Assembly (NCBI GenBank): GCA_019914945.1
Contig: CM034101.1
Location: 17,061,188 to 17,125,187 of the forward strand
Direction: 5' to 3'
Length of the DNA stretch: 64,000 nucleotides
Source of the DNA: Typha latifolia
Taxonomy: Eukaryota > Streptophyta > Magnoliopsida > Poales > Typhaceae
Both the position numbers and the translations under genes were made by a program. Below, one piece after another: positions 32,576-45,463 of this stretch. The notes beneath the pieces were generated by a model. That model was given only the letters and a program-made list of their open reading frames with translations. It did not search any database and was not told the origin of the DNA. Position 1 is the first letter of the stretch. Every line of letters starts with the position of its first letter.

Positions 32576-35505
32576 TATTAGCTTGCTGTTGGGCAACAAA
32601 GTCATGTTTCTCGTGTAATATATTTGGGATGCTTCATCATATATCCATATATTTTAGCCTAAGTGGATGGTGTGTTGACGTGTTGTACATTATGTCCAGC
32701 CATATGAGATCACATTCTCTTGAAGATAGGATCCTCTTGTAAAATATCATGGTATTATCAGTTATATGAAGTAAAGCAGAGATATAGGCCTATAGCACTT
32801 ACTGTTAGTATTCATTTCTTTTTAGTTTTTACATAGCTAAGATGCTGCTTGCGATATAGAAGTTGATTCTCCTGGCTGATTGAACTTGTTATTGTTTCTC
32901 ATATTTGAACGCATTCTTCACACTGCACCAGATTGGTTAACAATCACATTAAACTGAGGCCTGGTCCAAGAAGTGAATCATGGATGATTACTTTCAACTA
33001 CCATACTAATGGATTAGTGATGCATCAATTGAACTAAGGGTAATTATATGTAAAAAAAGAATAAGGATAAATTTGTTCTCTCTACGGTTAGATGAATCAA
33101 AATTTTGCATCTATCTTAATAAGAACAGATATACATGTAAATATCTAAAAAGAAAAATTGAACTTAGACGTATTTTCCTATTAAGTATTTGTTGTATTTT
33201 CCTACCTGAATCCTCCACTCTCTTGCAATATTTGCTTTAAACCTGATGGCCCAAATGTTCCCGACGCCCACTTTAAAGCTGCGTAAAAGTGATGATCTTT
33301 TGTAGTGACATCTGAGCGTAGGGAAGGTCAGAGGTATGGATGCATGATTGAATTGCTACTAGATACTCATCATGAGTTGTTTCTCATCACCAAGCCCGAG
33401 GCGATTGCAGTTCCCCTTCGAGGCCACGCTTGTTCGCAATCGCATCATCAAACTGCTCTTCATGAAAATAGAGAAGCTGAGATCTCTGTGCGAAAGAAAG
33501 GGCTCCTTTTTGTTTTCCTGCAATATAATACAAGTAATATTTTCCTCTCTTTAGTTATGAACTATGATGATATATAGCACATTTTGTTATCATTAGTTTT
33601 ATTTCATGATGCTACTCTTAGGTCAAGTTCCCAATATGAGTAGTCCATGCATCATTTATGTCGGAAGAGAGAGAGAGAGAGAGTCAAATATGCATTGACT
33701 CAGCCACCTAAGCAGTTGGGATGTGATTGCTTTATCCAAGATCCCTGAAGTGATGTATAGGGTATTCATTAAACTCTCATCTGCGCAAGAAGCTGAATTT
33801 GGAGGAATACATTCCTTTCTGCACCTGTGACTCAGGTAGGTGCAGAGGAGTGGTCATGTCAAATATATCCTCTGCTCTTGATTAGACTAGCTTGTGTACA
33901 CTTTTGAGCATTTTTTCTGGTTGGTTACTGACTTGCAAGATCTTGGTGATGGTTATTTATTTCTTTCCTTCCAGTGGAGTGATTTGGGAGATTATATAAT
34001 AATATTCTGAGGGGGGGTGAACAAGAAATACTCTGGTTCGATGCTGTTGGAATTGATGGGGTTGGGTAGGGGTAGATTGGAAGCAATTAAATGCATGGGA
34101 TGGAGGGAAGGATGCAGAAAGAAACTGAAAGAGGAGGGACTGTTGAGAAACTAAGGAACTCATTAAAAGCGGTTGGTGGGATAGAGTTGAGAGCATCATC
34201 AATGATGGTACATCAGAAGACAAAAGGGAGGGAATTCAGCAGTTGCAGGCTTCCTTTTCTGGCTCTTTAATTCCCTTCTTACCCCCCTTTTTCTCTCTTC
34301 TTTTTCCAAATTTTCATTTTTGTTTTTCCCCTTAAAACAAATGATGATGGGGAGTAGAGGGAGTGCAGATCATCTCAACTTGCATTGATGACTGCAACTA
34401 AACAAGCACACAGCACATCATTAAAAGGTCCTGTTTCCTTCTCTCCAATTTTTTTTTTTTAATGAACAATGCTGATATCTCTTTCTCATTTGACAGACAG
34501 AGAAGAAGGGACCAGTAGTCGTCGGTGTGATGCTCAACCAATAGAAATGAGGAGTTGATTATAGTCTTGACATCTTTCCCTTCTATCATTTTTTTTTTCC
34601 AAAATGAAGTGGTAAACTTATCTAGATAAGAGGAGGTACAATAAAAAGCAGATGGTGTGCAGTTCTCTCATCTGGTGTGAGATGCAGTGGAATGTTATGG
34701 GTGACGAAGGAAGGGGGATTAGACTGCAGAGTTGCATTTCTTTTGTGCTTGGGGTGGCAAATATCGTTAGTTGGAATGTACAAGACATCACTAGATCGTG
34801 TCTCCTAACTCACCACTACTCATGCGGGTGAACAGATTAATAGGCTACTTTGAGGGAAACTTATGCTTACCAGCAAATCCATATATAGGAATTTCTACTC
34901 TCTCTTCTTTTTTTTCACTTTAAAGAGGAATTACTAGTTATACTTGAGTAAATACCGAGTAAGTAGGAATGACAGCTAGTGAGTTACACTTGAATATATA
35001 TATATATATATATATATATCAAAAGGAAAAGAAAAGTTCCTTTTTGGACAAATTAGTGAGTTTATAGACCTCAACAACAAAATGCTTTTTAGAGCTTATG
35101 GGTTGGGTGTAAGAAAAGATAATTATGTCAAATTGTCCTTTTCTATTATTATTATTATTTTTGTCATCAGTCCATTAACTCCCTCGGCTCATCGCACTTT
35201 TATTCCTCGCCAGTTCCACTCCCGTCACCTAACCATCTCCTTTTCTTTTCTTTCGCTTTCTTTTTCTCTTTCTCTTCTGGCTGCGTGACAAATCCGCACG
35301 TAGATTTAGCTTTAGAGCCTAACGCAATTAAGCCCCCTAAACCTACCCCATCAATGAGGATTTTGCCAAATTACAGATTCCAATGCGACTTGAGAGTCCC
35401 AGCTGCCAGTCCTACAGAATTCATTATATTTCTCAGGGAGTTGGGAAAGGGGTTCTTGGGAGCCTTCGTTGTTGGTGTGTTAGGCAAGAAAAGATTGGGG
35501 CCTCC

Positions 35506-35539
<34 letters not shown>

Positions 35540-35594
35540 TTTTGCACTTAACCCCTCATAAATATATACACCCCTCTCTCTCTCTTCCTGCTGA
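32576..35594. other. Gene-free interval between AMY2 and MIR394
   Basis: The first few hundred bases are probably the displaced AMY2 3' flank. Positions 33300-33530 are less AT-rich and hold short overlapping ORFs with no recognisable family. A (GA)n lies at 33667-33682, an (AT)n at 34996-35020 and a CT-rich tract at 35500-35540. The last part is the likely MIR394 promoter. Confidence 0.4.
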
Positions 35595-35604
35595 TCTTCT
35601 GTTC

Positions 35605-35612
35605 TATAAATA
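35605..35612 (+). promoter_or_regulatory. TATA box of MIR394
   Basis: TATAAATA in the context TTCTATAAATACCG, preceded by CT-rich sequence. A start about 30 bases downstream would place the hairpin some 70 bases into the primary transcript, a normal layout for a plant MIR gene. Confidence 0.7.
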
Positions 35613-35707
35613 CCGCTTACTCCATCCTCATCTGCTTATGTGATGAGGAGAGGAGTTTGTTGTGTGATGGTATGTGTTGGTCATGTGGGTTTATCAAAGA
35701 GTATCTT

Positions 35708-35806
35708 ACAGAGGTTTTTGGCATTCTGTCCACCTCCAAATGATTCACTTGTGCCAGAGAGGGAGAGAGTACAGTGGAGGTGGGCATCCTGCCAACAGAG
35801 CTCTGT
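35708..35806 (+). ncRNA. MIR394: MIR394 precursor hairpin
   Basis: Positions 35718-35737 are the exact 20-nt conserved miR394 (TTGGCATTCTGTCCACCTCC). The opposite arm at 35778-35797 reads AGGTGGGCATCCTGCCAACA, the usual miR394 passenger form. It pairs along most of its length with one G:U pair and a three-base internal mismatch. ACAGAG (35708-35713) and CTCTGT (35801-35806) close the base of the stem; the loop is about 40 nt. By family knowledge miR394 represses the F-box gene LCR, and is a mobile signal maintaining shoot stem cells and shaping leaves. It sits between AMY2 and the prolyl oligopeptidase gene. Confidence 0.97.
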
Positions 35807-38701
35807 TGGATTCTATTTGTAAAACCCATATGATAGGTTTCCTTCACCACCACCCCAAAGGAAAAGAGGAGAAAGGAACAAGGAATAATGCTGAAAGGAA
35901 GGTGAGAATAGAAAACCACCAATATTTGTTGGCTTCTACAATAACCCTAATTTTCTTTTCTGAGGAGGAGGAGGAGGAGGATATGGCTTTCTTGCTTGTC
36001 GTCATAGATCATCATGATTGCATTGAAAGTTTTTAGGGACTGTTTGGTCTTCTTTAACTTGCTTTTCTTCATAATGGCCTCTCTCTATTCTATAGGGGTC
36101 TTCAATGTTTTCACTCCCTTCGGTGGTAGTCTTCTAATTGTACTGCCTCAAACATGCAGATCTAGTGCTAGATGAATTTGGGAAGGGAATGGAAGCACAA
36201 ATCAGGAAAGGAGGAAAGAAATGACTGAATATATTTTGTATTCTTTTTTCCATTTTATTTCTTGCCCTAGCTAAGATGTTTGATTGAGTGGATGAAGAGG
36301 TTCTTAATTGGTGTTACACTAAGTTTGCTTTCTTTCTTTATTACTTCGTGTGATGTGTTTTGTTATCATTTCACTACATGCAATTAATCTTGTGTATTGT
36401 TAGTCTCATGGAATCATCGTTTCCGGGATTCGTAAAATAGTACCTTGAAATTTTTGGTGTCTCATCTCAGGGAGGCAACACAAAATAGATCGTTGGCCTT
36501 CTTGGATCTTCTCTTTTCCTTGAAACTATATAATTTAACTTTTATGTTTCACTACAAAGCTAGGGTTCTCAAGAGGAAAGAGTAACCCAATAATGAGATT
36601 GGCTTTCTTTTTCCTCATTTTCCTTCTCTCAGTAGTAAGTATTGACAAAGATAGTTGGATGCATTAATCCATATCGTATCCGAAACTCCCATGGGTTTCA
36701 TGACTGGGACGCTGTCTTCCTATACTAGTATAGCTGCTGCATGTATGCGTGAGTCTGTTGTTGTACTGCTACTATGTCTTTTGAGGAGGTGAAGGTGAAG
36801 TGAGAATGACATTCGAATTTCCCACACCCCTCTCGGGAACAAAAACATCTACCTTTATTTCTTTACAGCAAGTTATTATGACATGCTAATTTTTTGCTAA
36901 ATCATATTCTCTGACCTCCTCCTATCTTTCTTGTTTGTTTTCTGAGCAAATATGTGCTGTCTTGCCATTCTTGGATTCCTTATTCTCGTAACCCCAGAGA
37001 GAGAGAGAGAGAGAGATAGAGAGAGAAGAGAGAACGAGATGATGGTGTGTGTGGTTGTGTAGGCATTGGGTGGTGTGCAGAGAGAGAGAAGCATGCCACC
37101 ATGGGATGATCATTATTGACACAGCAAATTACACTTACTGTTCTCTTGGAGTTCGTACCTCATAATGGAAGGTTGAAGCCTTTTCTGGTCTCTATAGGAG
37201 TCAATGCGAGAGAATCCAAACACTTACTGTTCATTTAGCCACCTCCAGCAGTTACAAGTCTCCCTCTCTCTCCTTTCCCTCTTTTCCGTGATAGAAGGGC
37301 AATACTTCAAAAAACTGAGAAGTTTGTTACGTTCTCTTTTGGTGCGTTTTCCACATTTAATCTTTAATGCTTTCTGCCAGAAATACTATCATTTCATAAA
37401 CGTGACAGACTATAAGACTAGTGGTTAATATCATCCAAAAATTTGGGTTTGCAGTAAGTGGTTAATATTATTACCATTCTTATGACTAGGTGAAAGGTGA
37501 AAGGCACCAATGGTTATGATATTATTAAGCTTACTTCTTCCTTTTAAGATTACTCATGTTTATATACATCTCATATAGTTTCTCTTCGTCTTAGTGCACC
37601 ACTCTTTTATTGTAAAGCATATGCTAGATGGCTAAATTCACACTTGTTGGGGGTCATTAGTGATGCAAAACTTTCACCATAATTTTATGCACTACTGAGC
37701 AGACGGTTGCCACTCAAAACTTATTTAACATATTTGTTTCTTGAAGAATTGTCGATTTATCTGTAGTTCATACTGTCTCACTGCAAGTCATACGTTTAAA
37801 TGAGATAGATAAGCTACAAGACTAGAGCTTCATACACAGTGGTACTAGTAATATCTCCTCCTATAGAATGATGTCATTTCTTGCTTTAAATTCGCACTCC
37901 TTTTTTTCTTCCTCTTGGTAGATCACATGCTACTTTTTTTTTCTATTGTTTCTTTTTGGAGAAGTGTTTATACATTTGTTAATTGACTGGTATTCTTTTT
38001 TTTAATCACACTTGTCATGCAGCAGTAATATAGTACATGATACTAAATCTATAGGTACGCATCTCTTGCGAAGGCATTATTCTACTACGATTTGTACTTG
38101 TTCACTATTTAATAGTAGTTTCTTGTTCTGTTTACTATTTAACATGTTTGGTCAACACTACTGTTCTGTTCCTGTTGGGAATCACATAATTTAGTTGATT
38201 TTATGAGCTTTCATTTATTTTTATTTTTTCATAATGTAGATGCTTTTGCAATATTTAATTTGTACTCATATCAAATTAAGATCTGATTCTTATTCGTATT
38301 CTGTTAATATTTAATCTGTGTCCGATGTGTATTTGTATTTATTTTGTTATCAGATCATAATGTGGATTGGACAATCCGGAGTCAATCTGTCCTCATTTCT
38401 AAATACATTGGTTTACATCTAAACAATATATTCGTCTCAGTTGGTTTAAGCTTAAGTTTAGGAGGTGGTATAACTAAATTATTTTTTAAGACGTACACCA
38501 CATCCAAACACTAACTAAGGGACCCTAAGGTTGGGATAAGGGGTTTATTCGAGATAAACCCTCCATCTTAGAAAATCTTGCCAGATAAAGAATTGGAAGA
38601 TAAGATAAGAAAATGAATAAAAAGCGTTTATTTGAATATTTATCCCAACTTTTAGTTTGAGATTAAAATAGAAAGAAATATCCCACCCCTTTGCCTTCAA
38701 G
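35807..38701. other. Gene-free interval downstream of MIR394
   Basis: Start of the interval is the presumed MIR394 primary transcript tail. A (GA)n lies at 36996-37026. At 38520-38660 the words GGTTGGGATAA and TTATCCCAAC occur in opposite orientation about 110 bases apart, suggesting a small worn inverted-repeat element. No protein gene is recognised. Confidence 0.4.
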
Positions 38702-39010
38702 TAGATGTGATCATCAGGGGGTGGATTTGGGCCAGACTTTTTGAGCTAATTGGGCTTAAATATTTGTTCACGGCACGGCTCATCAATCACTCGAGCTGGG
38801 CCGGACTAGAATAGACAAGAGATCAGTAAAAGAGAGGAGGGCGGAGAGAGTGGAGTTGTGGAGGTGGAGGGAGACGGAGACTAGGTGTCACCAATACAAG
38901 GAAGATAGACGAGGGAAGAAGAGAGGACAGGATTAGCTTGTCACAGGAAGAGGGTGAGGGAAGAGGAGAGGACACAAGAAGAGGAAGAGGAGAGGACATG
39001 GTCACAAAAA
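38702..39010. mobile_element. Worn copy of the hAT-type MITE seen at 58.6 kb
   Basis: Begins TAGATGTGATCATC and then follows the 58615 element word for word at several points: GGGCCAGACTTTTTGAGC, GGGCTTAAATATTTGTTCACG and CAATCACTCGAGCTGGGCC. The right end is not recognisable: after about 39010 the sequence changes to a different GAGCTCGAGGCGAG-type repeat. So the copy is truncated or rearranged. Confidence 0.65.
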
Positions 39011-39974
39011 TTCATTTATTATATATATATAGCTATAATATTGAGCCTAATTGAGTTGAGCTCAAGTGAACTAGCTCCTCCGGCTCAACTCGGCACGGCT
39101 TAGAGCTCGAGGCGAGTTTAAGCCGAGCTTTAAATAAGTCAAGTCCACGAGTCTCACGAGCTTACAATTGACAGTTATAATCGCTTCGCCAAACGCCACT
39201 AAGTCTTGAGTCGTTTTGCGTACGTGATAAGTTTTGGCAAAGTTGGAAGAACGTCAATCGCCGTCACTATCCATATAACTCACACGAAGGCACGTAATAT
39301 CCACTAACCAAGTCAATATTTTTTAATGACAAATAGGACAAGTCAAATTTCTAGACCTTCTAGCTTTATTTTGAGAAAGACAAAAAATAAGTTTAAATTA
39401 AATATAAGTGATAATTTTATTTTATAACTATTATATTATGTTCCCATAATTATTTTTATAATTTCTGATAAAGAATAATTTACTTTAATTCATCACAGTT
39501 TACATAATATAAGTAACATCAGCAATATATGTTCTATATTAAACTATTTTCACTCTAAAGTGGTGGGTTTTAGTATTGAAGAGGATATATTAGTTATTCA
39601 CATTTTAAAATAAATAAATGAGTTAATTCTATTTTTTTTAATCCCAAATAAAATCTGGAATAAGGGGGTTTATTTTTAATAGTACACTTATTCTATCTAG
39701 ACCCACATATGTGATATGTCCAATTGTCCACTGACTTTCTTTAAAAATTTAAAAATTTAAAAATTAATCGAAAGAAAAACCTTGTATGATTCAAATTATT
39801 CCCCCCCTCCTAGTCTAAATCAAAATCTTCCATATCCAATCGAATAGCAGCAACATGAGGAGGAGCGGTGTCAATCTCATGGCGACATTTTCACAAACAC
39901 ATGGCGACACTCTAACTCCATCATTCCTTCCGTTCCAACCACGGCGCGAGCTTTAATCGCTCAATTGGCTTTCA

Positions 39975-42900
39975 ATGTCCTCATTCCACGTCATTCTCCC
40001 CTCTCTCCACCTCTTTAAATCTCGCTTCCCCTCTCTTCCCACCTACTCACGCGCTCTTCACGTGCTCCCCCACGGCCTACGCCCTCGCCCGGTAAATCCC
40101 GCCTGCCGCCCCTCCGCCGCCTCCGCAATGGGCTCCCTCTCCGCCGCCGGCGAGCCGCTTCCGCCGCTTCAGTACCCACCGGCTCGCCGCGATGGCTCTG
40201 TCGTCGATAACTACCACGGTGTCCTGGTCCCCGACCCTTACCGATGGTAATTTCCGTCGCCGTTCCTCTCCTTCTCGTTTTCAGTCCCCGGAAATTTCTA
40301 TAAATCTTTTTGGAAAGGTTGGAGGACCCGGAGGCGGAGGATGTGAAGGAGTTCGTGGAGGAGCAGGTGGCGTTGACGGATTCCGTCTTGTCCCAGTGCG
40401 GTGTGAGGGAGAGATTACGGAAGCAGATCACAGAGCTGTACGACCATCCACGTTATGAGACCCCTTTCAAGCGCGGGGGCAAGTACTTCTATTTCCATAA
40501 CACCGGACTCCAGGCACAGAGCGTCCTTTACGTACAGGTAGTTGAGATTTGAGATTTGGTTTCTTGTTATTGCTAGAAAATTTTGATGTTCGAGGTGTTT
40601 GTTTGTGTTCCTAGTGATTTTTCTTTTTGGGAGTCTTTGAAGGTGCTTGTTTGCGCTCTTGGTGATTGTAGAATGACTTGGAAGCGGAGGCGGAGGTTTT
40701 ATTGGATCCGAACAGCCTCAGCGAGGATGGAACTGTGGCTCTTGCCTTAGCTAGTGTAAGCAAGGACGGGAAGTATTTTGCGTATGGGCTTAGCGCGAGT
40801 GGGAGTGATTGGGTCACCATCCAGGTGATGCGCATCGAGGATAAGAAAAGCTTGGATGGCAAGTTATCCTGGGTGAGCAAATCTTGTGTCTCTCTATTCT
40901 GATCGATGTATGTGGGATTTATCTCTATTGAATTAATGAGAGTGCAGGTAAAATTCTCATCAATTAGCTGGACTTGCGACGGAAAGGGATTTTTCTACAG
41001 CCGATATCCAGCTCCGAAGTATGTATAGACCTTTTTCTTCGAATCAGAGATCATTTTTATGCTGTTTGATTAAATTATATATTATTTCTTCCTGGTGATT
41101 GGCAGGGAAGGGGGTGAATTGGATGCTGGGACTGAGACAAATATCAATCTGAACCATGAGGTATACTACCATTACTTGGGCACTGATCAATCAGAGGATA
41201 TATTGTGCTGGAGAGATCCTGAGCACCCAAAGTATACATATTCAGCCTATGCCACTGAGGACGGGAAGGTTGCCTGCTTTCAAATTGTTTTATTTGTCGA
41301 ATGTTCTAGAGTGCGGAGTGTTCCTGAGCTGACAAATGTTTGTTTTCATTGACAGTATGTTCTTTTGTATATATCGGAAGGTTGTGACCCTGTCAATAAG
41401 TTATACTACTGCGACCTGTATTCTCTTCCCCATGGGCTAGAAGGTTTTAAAGGGATCAATGAAATGCTTCCTTTCATAAAGTTCATTGACAATTTTGAAG
41501 CAAGTTATTACTCTGTGGCTAATGATGACAGCCAATTTACCTTTATCACAAATAAAGGAGCACCGAGATATAAATTAGTCAGAGTGGACCTTAAGGAGCC
41601 AGATTTGTGGATCGATGTGCTGGCTGAAGATGAAAAAGACGTGCTAGAGTCAGCTTCTGCTGTTAATGGTGACAAGCTGTTGGTGAGTTACTTGTCAGAT
41701 GTCAAGTATGTATTGCAGATAAGGGACCTGAGAACAGGAACGTTGCTGCATCATTTGCCTATAGAGATTGGCACCGTCTCTGGGATTTCTGGTAGGCGTG
41801 AAGACTCGGAGGTTTTTATTGGCTTTACGAGCTTCCTTACTCCAGGCATTATATACCGCTGCAACTTAACAACTGAGGTTCCAGAGATGAAGATTTTTCG
41901 AGAAATTTCGGTTCCTGGGTTTGACCGCACAGATTTTGAAGTTAAGCAGGTACTTTGGTAGATACATTAACTCCTAAATCAGTATGCATTTAGAGTAACT
42001 TTCCATATATGAGAATTCATATCTATGTCTAGCGAATCCAAGATAAGACCGGCATCTGGTAATACTAGTCTTATAAGTATGGAAAACAGTCATTATTTTA
42101 ATTGATAGTGTTTAATGCATTCTCTTAGACACCTTATTTAAAATCATGTCAAATAGGAATTTATCTTCTTTTTTATTGCTCAATCCGTACAAAAGCACAT
42201 TATCTCTTTCTTGATGTGTAGTTTTTTTCTTTGTTTTTTTCATTTCCATCTCTTATTTTGTTTTCAGGTGTTTGCCCCTAGTAAGGATGGAACCAAGATT
42301 CCTATGTTCATTGTGTCGAAAAAAAAAATTAAACTTGATGGATCACATCCAACTTTGCTGTATGGTTATGGAGGGTTTAGCATCAGCCTTACTCCCACAT
42401 TCAATATCAGTCGTATAGTTATCACCAGGAACTTAGATTTCGTATTTTGCATTGCAAATATCCGTGGTGGTGGGGAATATGGAGAAGAATGGCATAAAGC
42501 TGGATCTCTCTCAAAGAAGCAAAATTGTTTCGATGACTTCATTGCTAGTGCTGAATATCTTATTTCTTCTGGTTACACCAACCCCAGAAGTTTATGTATT
42601 GAAGGTGGAAGCAATGGTGGGCTTCTAGTTGCTGCTTGCATAAATCAGGTACAGATCTTATCAATTTCCTACAGGTATTCTTACATGTGCGTCTTTTTAG
42701 TTCATGTTGGTTGAAATATATCAAGAAGCATCTATCAACACATTGTAATGTTGTTTTATCATTAACTTTATAAACTAAACAAGAGATTTTGGTGGTGGCA
42801 GCGACCTGATCTTTTTGAGTGTGCTCTTGCTCATGTTGGTGTTATGGACATGCTTCGATTTCACAAGTTCACCATAGGTCAACTCTTTCCCCCTGCAAAT

Positions 42901-45463
42901 GCTCTCATTTGTTTTGGCGACTGTCTTTACTTAATTCTTTCTGATGCTTGCTAATGTTTGATATGTAGGCCATGCATGGACTACTGATTATGGTTGTTCA
43001 GACAATGAGGAGCAATTCAACTGGCTTATCAAGTATGGAAAACAATTGTTATTTATTTTATAAGTTGTTTCATTTTTATCTAATTTTCTTTGAAACTCGG
43101 CTGCCAATACTTTTTGCTAAGTACTTTATCTTGGATTTGTCTTGAAATATTTTCTGAACATCGCTATGAGCTTGGGCCTTGAAAAGTTCTTTATAGCATT
43201 TGCTAACAGTAATAGTTGCTAATTTTAATTATTTTTCCCATCCAGACGGCAATACTGTTGATTGGCATGCCTCATGCCTGACATTGTTAGTAAGAGTTGT
43301 TGGCTTACTATATGCCTGCTTTGTTTTTCAATCAAGACAGGAAATTCTTATTATAATTCCACAATTTTATGGATTTGAGACTGCAATAGCTTATCATAAT
43401 CATATTTGGGATTTAAATGAGAAAACAGTTACAAGCTAGATTTGTACTTATCATTTTTAACTTTGCTCCTCTTTTCTTAGCACTAGTGGTGCTTTCTTTG
43501 GTGGATATGTCATGTTAAAGTGAGAAATTGGATTAAGTAGTCAATTGCAAATTCGAAAACATCATTTTACTTTGTTTGATATCCTTTAACAATTTATGGT
43601 AACTTCTTGGTTTCCCAGATATGTGTTGTATTTGTGTGGATTGGCAAACATATATATGCTTGCTGTAAAATGTAGATACAAATTTTCACAAGTTCACTTA
43701 TTCTTTGGATGCTAAGATCTTTTTAGTATCCTGTAAGACAGATCCTGAATTCAGCCGATGAATACAACTGTTGTGCTTGTTAAATCTCTTCCAATCTGGC
43801 TTTTCTATGTGAAATGAACTTATTGATTGATCTATCATTATCCCCAGTATAAGTGCATTGTGACTGAAGGTGCCTTAGGCATTGGGACCCTTCTAAACAT
43901 TAGGAAGGTTTCTGTTTGTTTTGGTGAATAGGCCATACACCTGCTAATGGACACCCCAGATTATTGGCATGTACGAAGTGTTTTGGCAACATATTTACTT
44001 GTGTTATGACCATATCTATTCTCTGTTTTGTTGTTTGTCTCAACTGATCTGTCTATCAAAGATATATAATAATAGTCTAATATCTCTAAATGCCCACATA
44101 TAGATATTCACCACTTCACAATGTGTTAAGACCATGGGAGAAAAGTGCTGAACATCATTGCCAGTACCCGTCAACTATGTTATTGACAGCTGATCATGAC
44201 GACCGTGTTGTGCCATTGCACTCATTGAAGTTACTAGCAGTAAGTTCCTATGTCTCATTTTGCTTCTTTTGGTTTAGAAGTACATATATCATAATTATAA
44301 GCTATATATTCTCCATCTCCATTCCATGTTATCAGACCTGTAAATGGGTGACATGTAGTTCCTCTTAACAAGCTATTTTGGTGTGACAACATGTATCGTC
44401 AAGAGGGACTAACATTGGCTTTCTACATATTTATTTACTAAGAATTTTATTACCATGCATAGGATTATGGTGATAATAATGTAATACTTTTAGCTTGGTG
44501 GTCACAATGATGACCTCACCAATTCTAGAGGGAGGGAAGGAATGGTTTCACACAATTAGGCATTATCAATCCAGAGTGGACAAGAAAATATGAAAAGAAA
44601 ACATAAAGATATGGTTTTGAAGTTGTATCCTCCCTTTTCTTCACATTCTCACATCAGTCCTCTGGAAGTTGGAATACAAAGGAGAATGGTCCATAGGAAT
44701 GCACTGAGGAGGAAAATGGATGCGTAGTGTCAGTACCATGTATATGGCTGGAGATAAGAATCAACGGAAAAGCAAACTTGTGTTTAAGGGAACCACGCGC
44801 AGAGGTGCATTCCTAAAAATTCAAAATGGGAACATAATGAGAGAGGAGTGAGGAACAGAAAACAGAGAAATAAAATTGACATAGGGTATGGAAGTTAGTG
44901 GCTTAAATTGTAACTTGATCAGACATCTGGCATGATGTCAATCATCGTTCTGACAATTAACAATTGGTTGTTACCAAACTATTTAAGGGACAGATTAGAA
45001 TTATTGCATGATCTAACTATTGAATAATCAGGTACTACCACTACATGGTTCTACCTTTTGTTAATTCATGCCATGATGTGCAAATACATTTAGTTGCATT
45101 AAGGCCCTAGAAACCGATTTCTTTTCATTATGGCTTTATATGTCCTAATATCTTCTGATGATTGTTATCCTTCTGGCTTACTCGTGATCTGCAGACCATG
45201 CAATATGTCCTATGCACGAGCACGGAGGATAGTCCCCAGACCAACCCAATCATTGCTCGCATCGAGCGCAAGGCTGGTCATGGATCTGGCCGTCCTACTC
45301 AGAAATTGGTATGCAAGTTCACCCCACCCTACGTGGAAATACGTATCATTGTCTCACTTCAATCTTTTTTGGTACCCTTCTTTCTGGTAAATTGCAGATT
45401 GACCAGGCTGCCGATCGTTATAGCTTCATGGCTAAGATGTTGGGAGCTTCATGGGTCGAGTGA
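39975..45463 (+). CDS. POP: Prolyl oligopeptidase (prolyl endopeptidase, S9A)
   Basis: Serine peptidase cleaving short peptides after proline. Twelve exons: 39975-40246, 40318-40537, 40672-40872, 40948-41018, 41106-41268, 41356-41949, 42268-42648, 42802-42877, 42969-43032, 44104-44239, 45195-45308 and 45398-45463. Length is 785 residues from the first ATG, or 734 from an in-frame ATG at 40128 ([20 protein letters not shown]). The 51-residue extension is rich in Arg, Ser and Pro with no acidic residue, as in an organelle targeting peptide, so two isoforms are possible. The beta-propeller is in exons 2-6. The hydrolase domain carries the nucleophile Ser in EGGSNGGLL (codon 42610-42612), the Asp in [17 protein letters not shown] and the His in [13 protein letters not shown]. 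All three catalytic residues are present. Confidence 0.96.

Noticed and set aside
33305..33577. Two overlapping short plus-strand ORFs
   Set aside because: No recognisable family, no splice context; too short to separate from chance.
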